From CAYLHF01 sp964383365 (GTDB lineage: Bacteria; Bacteroidota; Rhodothermia; Rhodothermales; UBA10348), in NCBI GenBank assembly GCA_964383365.1, contig CAYLHF010000043.1:1-22432 (forward strand): DNA of 22,432 nt. The letters are read 5' to 3'. Below, piece by piece: positions 17,601-22,432 of this stretch. Position 1 is the first letter of the stretch. Every line of letters begins with the position of its first letter. The position numbers and the translations under genes were made by a program. Below the pieces are notes generated by a model. That model made no database searches. It had not been told where the DNA came from and was given only the letters and a program-made list of their open reading frames with translations.

Positions 17601-19379
17601 CTTGTCCAGCAGCGATCCGAACCGATACGACCCGTCGGCAAGAGTCCTCGTCTCCGGTTCTCCCGTCCCGATTGCTCCATCGTTGTCCAGATCGAGACCT
17701 ACGATAATATTCGACAGGGGCGCATCCGAAGGCCCTCTGTTTCCGTCTCCGTTTAGATCATCGAAGGCGATACCCGCAATGGACCCCAGTTTCGCGTTTC
17801 CAAACGAGATGGAAGCATGGGTTACATCGCTCTCCAGCGTGACGGATTGACACGTAGAGCCCCCGGGGGCCGTCGAAATCCATTCATCCTGCGCCAACTC
17901 ACAGACGGACTTTATACCCGGAGTAGGAGACTGCAGAATGGCCGATCCGGCTCCGGAGGAACCGGTAGTTGATCCAATCTCGCCCGTATCGAAGGTATTG
18001 TTTCCATTCTCATCGATGAAAATAATCCAACCGTCCAGCAGGTTCTCGTCGTTGTTCTGTCCGTTCCGATCTTCATCGTTGAATTTGACGACCAGGAGCG
18101 GTCCGGGTTCTTTCCAGTTGCCAAAGTTGGCATCATCAAACGAGGAACCACTCACGACCGTATAGGTGTAGTTCTCTCCTCCCGCAGGTACGATCTGGGT
18201 CCAACCCGTTTGTCCTTCCTCGGCGACTACGTACTGTCCGGGTGTCAGATCTACGAAAGAATAGTTTCCGGAAGCGTTAGTCAGTGTGTTGGCCGTTTGC
18301 GCCCCCGTAAGGTGGATCGTCCAGGAATCCAGACCGGGATCGCCTGAGTCGAGCACGCCGTCCGACAGAAGGTCATTTTGCTTCATTCCGGATATGACAC
18401 CTGGAATGAACGATCCAAAGTCGATGCCAACTTCATCTGATCCGTTTGTAATGGTCACCGAATACGAGCCGGATGCGGGAACGGATAACGTCCGCTGCGT
18501 CGGGAGTACGATTCGAACCGTATAGGAACCATCTTCCAGAGCGGTGAACGAGTATGCACCGTTCGCCACGGACGTCGTTGCCGTATCCCCGGCATCGAGA
18601 ATACCGTTGAAATTCCGGTCGAGAAAAACGGTAAACCCCAGGAGGCGATTTTCTCCATTTTCCAGTAGTTGGTTTCCGTTGAAATCGTCAAATACCGTAC
18701 CCGAGATCGATCCGCTTCCACCGATGACGAACAGTTCCGTATCGGTGTTATTGGATGTATCAGGATCGAAATTAGTCTGCGTGGAAGTGAGCGGTAGTTC
18801 GAACGTGCCCGTTTCGCTCCCCGTAACGACGACAACCACCGTTTCCGTCTGGTTTGCTCCGAATGACAGCGCGTCACAGCTGAATACGTTTCCCGTGGTA
18901 CTACACGACTCGAAGAATGAAAATCCGGTGTTTTTACGGAAACTGTTCACCGTCCAGGATGCGGGAAGCGTCACGCTGAGGTGGACGTTGAAGATGTCGA
19001 ATGGGCCTCCAGATGTCGTATTGGTATTATCCAGCTTGAGATTCATCTCAAACGGCTGACCGACAACACCGGATGACTGATTGAAGGTCAGAAATACTTT
19101 CGAATCTGAGCGGAGGCGCGACTCGGCCTCGGAATGGGTTCCGGACAACGCGGCCCGGCTGTCACGACTAATCGCGCCACCAACGGGCAGGGGGCGCTCA
19201 AAGGCGATGTACTCGGATGTAACGTTACTGTCGCCTGTATTGACAACCGGTGCGTATGCGTCCGTGTGGCGCGGTTGCAATTCGGGGGCGGGTACCTGTC
19301 CGAAACTACTGCCTGGCAGGGCCGAACCTGCCAGAATGCATACGGACAGCACTGCGGGAAGACAGTGATTTCGAAGCAT
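14637..19379 (-). CDS. Giant T9SS-secreted modular protein with embedded lipase-type alpha/beta hydrolase
   Basis: The 1580-residue product has a signal peptide (about 1-27). A DUF11-like domain at about 60-218 carries a Cys pair (CSTTGNVFSC). Five SdrD/Cna-B-like modules follow (about 222-325, 325-422, 422-528, 528-632 and 633-738), several with acidic D-x-[DN]-x-[DN]-G loops. A second DUF11 domain lies at about 740-865 (CTRTGQTIGC). Residues about 990-1240 form a lipase/PGAP1-like hydrolase: oxyanion motif VLVHGLW (H997), nucleophile S1085 in AHSMGG, D1198 in FGDGVV, and H1221 or H1226 as the catalytic His. About 1245-1490 holds beta-rich modules with DDGLQRDATAGDGVYTG. Residues 1497-1580 are a type A T9SS sorting domain (LPAYPNPS to FTVLR). 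It should be surface-anchored or secreted. I chose the ATG at 19379; an in-frame TTG at 19391 is less likely. glpD follows 22 bases later. Confidence 0.92.
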   Translation of the reverse strand: MLRNHCLPAVLSVCILAGSALPGSSFGQVPAPELQPRHTDAYAPVVNTGDSNVTSEYIAFERPLPVGGAISRDSRAALSGTHSEAESRLRSDSKVFLTFNQSSGVVGQPFEMNLKLDNTNTTSGGPFDIFNVHLSVTLPASWTVNSFRKNTGFSFFESCSTTGNVFSCDALSFGANQTETVVVVVTGSETGTFELPLTSTQTNFDPDTSNNTDTELFVIGGSGSISGTVFDDFNGNQLLENGENRLLGFTVFLDRNFNGILDAGDTATTSVANGAYSFTALEDGSYTVRIVLPTQRTLSVPASGSYSVTITNGSDEVGIDFGSFIPGVISGMKQNDLLSDGVLDSGDPGLDSWTIHLTGAQTANTLTNASGNYSFVDLTPGQYVVAEEGQTGWTQIVPAGGENYTYTVVSGSSFDDANFGNWKEPGPLLVVKFNDEDRNGQNNDENLLDGWIIFIDENGNNTFDTGEIGSTTGSSGAGSAILQSPTPGIKSVCELAQDEWISTAPGGSTCQSVTLESDVTHASISFGNAKLGSIAGIAFDDLNGDGNRGPSDAPLSNIIVGLDLDNDGAIGTGEPETRTLADGSYRFGSLLDKTYIVRAILPGNRLLTLPASGFYSVTIFHGNDVGDVNFGSYALGKISGIKWLDSDGDGVRETSNGESDLGGWTIVLKDSEGLVLQQKVTNSQGGYTFSGLAPNMYTVGEILKTNWVQSFPFKSTGDTEHSVLVESDDDITDILFGNRPASTDIRVIKTASPSLVSKDDTVHFQIVVTNIGADDAENVTLNDQLLFGFPFLAMTTSRQACTRTGQTIGCQFGTLAPGDSVTVRVDVRASSLGNQNNLASATTTSPDANDLNNTSVASVIVVPVILNITAIGAMDMCFSDVNPLTDGTTDGNRVTLTIAVTNGGTLKSETAGLRLTDAETGRVLPDGSGSISPIVVPPEQTVTSPYLWNTTGFAWKDNETQHPLPRIIKVELLYKGEVIQTEQREILVRPKPIVLVHGLWANPAGWSAYPGFAKAKHANWDASRVVAVTGMDTGIFPLAAFDRPSLAPRIFSKETIQDNAAKLKATIDQVRETTKSCHLDIVAHSMGGLISRDYIHRVMPENVGDGEPLVRHLVQLGTPNEGSPCADDIMATYGSMVKDPRYKAALARRSPPNNIIELSTTHLKTTFNKQIKNQKRVRFYILYGDVVPFTCRLFEFGDGVVTVESALASTGGVPTFVGSTHRSLVHVQMSGSQEAFNSFVKPILSDPPAGSIPFTEEDEGLPEGDPTRAFVSGSGSEAEYVISASGTVLRGVPEDIPIRVPAASAFGLTYLTSLETTSTLIDPSGVPVDTVLAGSADASGLVRAQQVASPQAGTWTLRLEQSSADTVAVLVSGWVKGSSVSLGVATSPPDPEQKVSILATFTDAGAPITGASVSAAIAGTSTDESVVLTDDGLQRDATAGDGVYTGSFRPPESGRYLISVDASSGNDSRVKAISVDLSSISGVAIEPKSDEVPDQISLLPAYPNPSRRLVYIPFDVSRSSRVDVRVYNLLGKEVALVVDRRVSPGRYETALSTADLSPGLYIIRARIDGRVFSRSFTVLR

Positions 19380-19402
19380 AGAGCTGGGCAATTCAGATGA
19401 CG

Positions 19403-19448
19403 ATAAGACTTAAAGTTGTCCCCCGATGTCGGGACAAGATAGTCTTAT
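19403..19448. repeat. Nested inverted repeat upstream of the lipase-like gene
   Basis: Perfect eight-base outer arms ATAAGACT (19403-19410) and AGTCTTAT (19441-19448) enclose perfect seven-base inner arms TTGTCCC (19416-19422) and GGGACAA (19431-19437). The arms are separated by five and three bases, with an eight-base centre that can add a CCCG/CGGG pairing in another register. It lies 23-69 bases upstream of the ATG at 19379 and about 86 bases after the stop of the preceding gene. There is no T run on either side, so it is not a standard terminator. It may be a leader hairpin, an operator or a remnant of a small repeat element. Confidence 0.6.
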
Positions 19449-19534
19449 GACCGCACTATCGACGAATTAAATTTCATTTGAATGTGGTTTTAGAAGTCAA
19501 TCGGTCACCCCTAGCCCTGCTCTCAAGGGTCATT

Positions 19535-22432
19535 TCATTTGAGAAGGGTCATCGACCGCGTGATGACCCGGGCCCCGGATGAGAGTCTGTAAACGTACGT
19601 TCCCGTTGGAAGGGTCGATGCATTCAGTTGGACTTCATGCCAGCCCGAAGAAAAACTGCCGTGAGCAATATTTCGTATACGCCTGCCCAAAAGGTCAAAG
19701 AGATCTATGCTTACTTCAGAGTGGATCGGGACCGAGAATCGAATGCGGGTAACAGGATTGAACGGATTGGGATAGTTCTGGTCCAGTACCATGGTATCCG
19801 GTAGATTCGATTCCGCCTCTGTCTGGATGTCTGTAGCGACCGCTGAGACACAGTCAGAGAATTCCGACGTGTTTCCCGTCGAATCTGTTGCCGTAGCCGT
19901 AATCGCTTCTCCGACGGTGATCGCAGAGATGTACTGCCCGGAGAACGCCCCGGCCGTGCTGCTATCTGTGTCTACGGTCGTCGAACCGATGAAACGCATT
20001 GTCTCGGAACCGCACGAGCCAGCGGCAAAGAATTCGACGCGATAGCTTCCACGTGCTCCGTCTCCGAGACGCCCCGTGATCGTCGCAAGATCGGCTCTTG
20101 TTGAAAAAATAACAGGATAATTCAACAAATGATTCGGGCCATCATCCCCGTCACCTGTGTCGTTGTTCGTCCGGCCATCATCCCCGAGGTCAATGTCCGG
20201 CCCACGGTTCCCGCCGAACCGGGTCAATGTAATCGTGTTGTTTACGCCACTGCGCACGGCAACGCCCGGGCCAGTATTGCCGGTTAGTGTGCTTGACCGG
20301 ATCGTCGTGCCGGATCCATCAATGAGAATTCCCGAACGGTCGAAACTATGGATGAACACATCATCTACGACCGAACCGTCCGACTGTATCGATAGTCCGC
20401 TGGCACCGGTGCCAGCCAGGCTGCCGTCAATTTCCAACTGCCCACTGCCGAGAAGAATGATTGTATTCGTGAACGTTGGTAGTGGAGTGGTCGGCTGAAT
20501 GACGGCGCCGTGCTTTCCAAAACTGGAAAACGTGAGTACAACGGGCCCGCTTCCGGCATTTGCCTCCTGGATGGCCGCGCGGAGTGTACAGTTGCCACTT
20601 GCGTCACCACAGATTCCGTCCCCCGGCGTGCTGTCTCCGGTGTCTCCGGTTGAGCCGACAGGTGTGTTATCCGCGACATTGAAGAGCATGTCATCGACTT
20701 CTCCGTCGCCGGCCTCTCCGCCAGGTTGGGTAGAGCCCGCGCGGGAATAACGAAGTCGCCCGACGGATGGGCCCGTCTTCATGTTTGCAGCGAGTGTAAA
20801 CCGGATTTCAGTCGACGAGGGTACGACGCGGAAATGATCGATCAGGTGCTCACCGGCATCCGCCCAATCTCCGTCGGCGTTGTTGTCGAGCCAGAAATCG
20901 ACGAATCCCTCGACGGACGGGTGAACGGTCATGGATGCATCTCGCGTTGTTCCCGTAACAACGACAACAGGTACACGCGTCTGGTCCGCTCCCATGCGGA
21001 TACTCGTCATTACGAAACCATCGGTGAATTCGATACCGTCTTCGTCAGCCACCCACGTAGAATCGTCTTTCAGTGACAATATCCCCGGCTGGCCGTCGCT
21101 CTCGTAATCAACGTACCGGCCCAGGTACACATCTGCATCGATGATATGACGGGCACCGTCCGCAGAAAGCGATGTTGGATAGCCGGAGGGAATCGTCGGA
21201 TATCGGACGTCGCCCTGTTCCGGAGCATCGCCGAAGTCGAATCGAAGATCACGGTAATCTTCGACTTCACCATCGAGAGCCGGACCGGTAGGCGGTAGAT
21301 GGCCGACACTTGAAAGCCGCAACCGCATAAATCCGATGCCTTCCAATGTGCGGGGTTCTCCAGGGAATGTATCTGTGCGGAGGACATTGAGGCCATTGTG
21401 GACCGGTGCGCCAGAAAAAATATTCTCGCTCTCACCGGATGCAAGTGATGAAAATTGTCCGTCCCGATTGAGATCCACCCAGGCATCGAGATACAAGGTT
21501 GGTACCGGATCGAGAGAAGATGGAACGGTGACCGTCACCTCAAGAGTGACGGCGTTGTCGGAGCTCTTATACACCCGAACGAGGCCGTCTTCGTCATCTC
21601 CCGGGGTACCGGGGTTCGTATAGTTGACTACGTATGAGCCCATGTCATCGTCATCACCAATCGCCTTATCGTTCGGATGACCGTCTGTCTCCGCATCAAT
21701 GATGCTACCGAGAACAAACGGCTGGGCACCTACCACGTGGTAGGGTCCATCACTGGATCGAACGGTCGAAAAACACCCCTGTGAAGATGAACAGGTCGAG
21801 TTGGAGGCCGCAGCTGCCTCGGGTAGATCGCCCCAGTCGAGGTGTTCAGCGGTGTTGAGGATCTTCGTATCGCTCAATGTTTCTCCTTCTGTCAGCGTGA
21901 CGGTGATCGTCGAACTTTCGGGGGAGGTCTGTCTCATTCCATCCGGGACGATCTCGGAAATAGTGTATCGCCCGCCCGCAAGATGTTCGAAGCGCACCCA
22001 TCCGTGTTCTGTCGGATCATCGGTCGATCCATCGGCATTCCGGTCGAGCACGTTTGTCTTCAGTGTGTCGATCGGTGTTCCGGACGAGTCGGAAAGGACA
22101 ATACGTACGCCGTTCATACCGAGGTCTCTGTCGCCGACCAACCCGTCGCCGTTGAGGTCAAAGATCTTCTGGACTTCGATGACTCCTGAATTCAGGTGGT
22201 TGCCGAAGTCGAGTGAATCGGCGGTGCCACCGGCCGGCAGCGTGATATTATGTTGACCCGACTGAGGATACGTCTGCGTCCAACCCCGTTGCAGGATTTC
22301 CGTCACGGTATAGTCTCCCGGCATGACATCGGAGAAACGGTAGTTGCCGCTGCCATCCGTAGTGTCCGTAGTCGTCGGGGTGATCTCACTGCCCGAAGGT
22401 CCCGCCAGACGGATTACCCATCCTTCAAGACC
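19535..22432 (-). CDS. Large T9SS-secreted surface protein with SdrD, GEVED, CSLREA and beta-helix-like regions (5' end outside window)
   Basis: The reading frame is open to the right edge, so the true start and signal peptide lie outside; 965 residues are visible. The first visible residues continue an SdrD/Cna-B-like module (GNYRFSDVMPGDYTVTEIL), and a second spans about 83-195. Two GEVED domains follow (about 197-395 and 395-590, with GEVEDY and GEVDDM). A CSLREA-like segment lies at about 603-624 (CTLRAAIQEANA). Residues about 625-750 look like a right-handed beta-helix (SIQSDGSVVDDVFIHSFDRS, TIRSSTLTGNTG). A beta-rich region and a type A T9SS domain (about 880-965, NYPNPFNPVTRIRFSVP) close the protein. 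No enzymatic motif is visible. It is probably a secreted, surface-anchored adhesin or structural protein. An internal ATG at 22324 lies mid-module and is not the real start. Confidence 0.9.
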   Translation of the reverse strand, partial: GLEGWVIRLAGPSGSEITPTTTDTTDGSGNYRFSDVMPGDYTVTEILQRGWTQTYPQSGQHNITLPAGGTADSLDFGNHLNSGVIEVQKIFDLNGDGLVGDRDLGMNGVRIVLSDSSGTPIDTLKTNVLDRNADGSTDDPTEHGWVRFEHLAGGRYTISEIVPDGMRQTSPESSTITVTLTEGETLSDTKILNTAEHLDWGDLPEAAAASNSTCSSSQGCFSTVRSSDGPYHVVGAQPFVLGSIIDAETDGHPNDKAIGDDDDMGSYVVNYTNPGTPGDDEDGLVRVYKSSDNAVTLEVTVTVPSSLDPVPTLYLDAWVDLNRDGQFSSLASGESENIFSGAPVHNGLNVLRTDTFPGEPRTLEGIGFMRLRLSSVGHLPPTGPALDGEVEDYRDLRFDFGDAPEQGDVRYPTIPSGYPTSLSADGARHIIDADVYLGRYVDYESDGQPGILSLKDDSTWVADEDGIEFTDGFVMTSIRMGADQTRVPVVVVTGTTRDASMTVHPSVEGFVDFWLDNNADGDWADAGEHLIDHFRVVPSSTEIRFTLAANMKTGPSVGRLRYSRAGSTQPGGEAGDGEVDDMLFNVADNTPVGSTGDTGDSTPGDGICGDASGNCTLRAAIQEANAGSGPVVLTFSSFGKHGAVIQPTTPLPTFTNTIILLGSGQLEIDGSLAGTGASGLSIQSDGSVVDDVFIHSFDRSGILIDGSGTTIRSSTLTGNTGPGVAVRSGVNNTITLTRFGGNRGPDIDLGDDGRTNNDTGDGDDGPNHLLNYPVIFSTRADLATITGRLGDGARGSYRVEFFAAGSCGSETMRFIGSTTVDTDSSTAGAFSGQYISAITVGEAITATATDSTGNTSEFSDCVSAVATDIQTEAESNLPDTMVLDQNYPNPFNPVTRIRFSVPIHSEVSIDLFDLLGRRIRNIAHGSFSSGWHEVQLNASTLPTGTYVYRLSSGARVITRSMTLLK

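Noticed and set aside
19470..19500. TTGACT and TTTAAT on the minus strand upstream of the lipase-like gene
   Set aside because: Each element is a good match alone, but the spacing is 23 bases, too long for a normal sigma-70 promoter, and no Bacteroidota -7 element fits.
19471..19552. Direct repeats ATTTCATTTGA (19471, 19532) and AAGGGTCAT (19525, 19544)
   Set aside because: The copies are short; the second AAGGGTCAT copy and part of the second ATTTCATTTGA copy fall in the coding end of the T9SS gene. Chance is a sufficient explanation.
1..22432. CRISPR array, tRNA, rRNA, transposase or phage genes
   Set aside because: No regularly spaced repeats, cloverleaf-like segments, or recognisable mobile-element proteins were seen on either strand.

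Overview
The window looks like a piece of chromosome from a Bacteroidota-type bacterium, most probably from the Rhodothermota/Balneolota side of that group. I infer this from five things: a TonB-dependent receptor with an N-terminal carboxypeptidase-regulatory domain; an omega subunit of the Bacteroidota Rpb6-like type; two proteins ending in type IX secretion (T9SS) sorting domains, one with the 'NYPNPFNP' motif common in Rhodothermota, Balneolota and Ignavibacteria; moderately high GC by eye; and one good match to the Bacteroidota promoter pattern TTG-N20-TAnnTTTG. I see no rRNA, tRNA, CRISPR array or insertion sequence. All genes but one are complete in the window; the gene at the right edge continues beyond it.

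Region 1 (about 1-5800, all minus strand): three envelope genes in a row, transcribed right to left. They are an Ig-like lipoprotein (5795-4311), a 378-aa exported protein (4169-3033) and a TonB-dependent receptor (2872-146). Each carries a carboxypeptidase-regulatory-like beta-sandwich near its N terminus. The gaps of 141-160 bases hold small palindromes, and a plausible promoter precedes the receptor.

Region 2 (about 5800-9800, plus strand): rpoZ, uvrA and a small acidic protein of unknown function whose start codon overlaps the uvrA stop (TAATG). The 206-base divergent region before rpoZ contains three inverted repeats. UvrA has a CxxD instead of CxxC in its first zinc-binding site and a long acidic tail.

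Region 3 (about 9800-13020): a minus-strand pair made of a Tat-exported metallo-beta-lactamase-fold hydrolase and a concanavalin-like lipoprotein, divergent from an exported serine hydrolase fused to TPR repeats. Three exported proteins, two of them hydrolases, share one small locus.

Region 4 (about 13050-22432, all minus strand): two very large secreted modular proteins followed by glycerol-3-phosphate dehydrogenase. The first (open at the right edge, at least 965 aa) combines SdrD-type repeats, two GEVED domains, a CSLREA-like segment, a beta-helix-like stretch and a T9SS tail. The second (1580 aa) combines DUF11 and five SdrD-like modules with an embedded lipase-type alpha/beta hydrolase and a T9SS tail. 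glpD starts 22 bases after it. If the hydrolase is a lipase, the pair would join extracellular acyl-ester hydrolysis with use of the glycerol moiety; this is an inference. A strong nested inverted repeat lies just upstream of the lipase-like gene.
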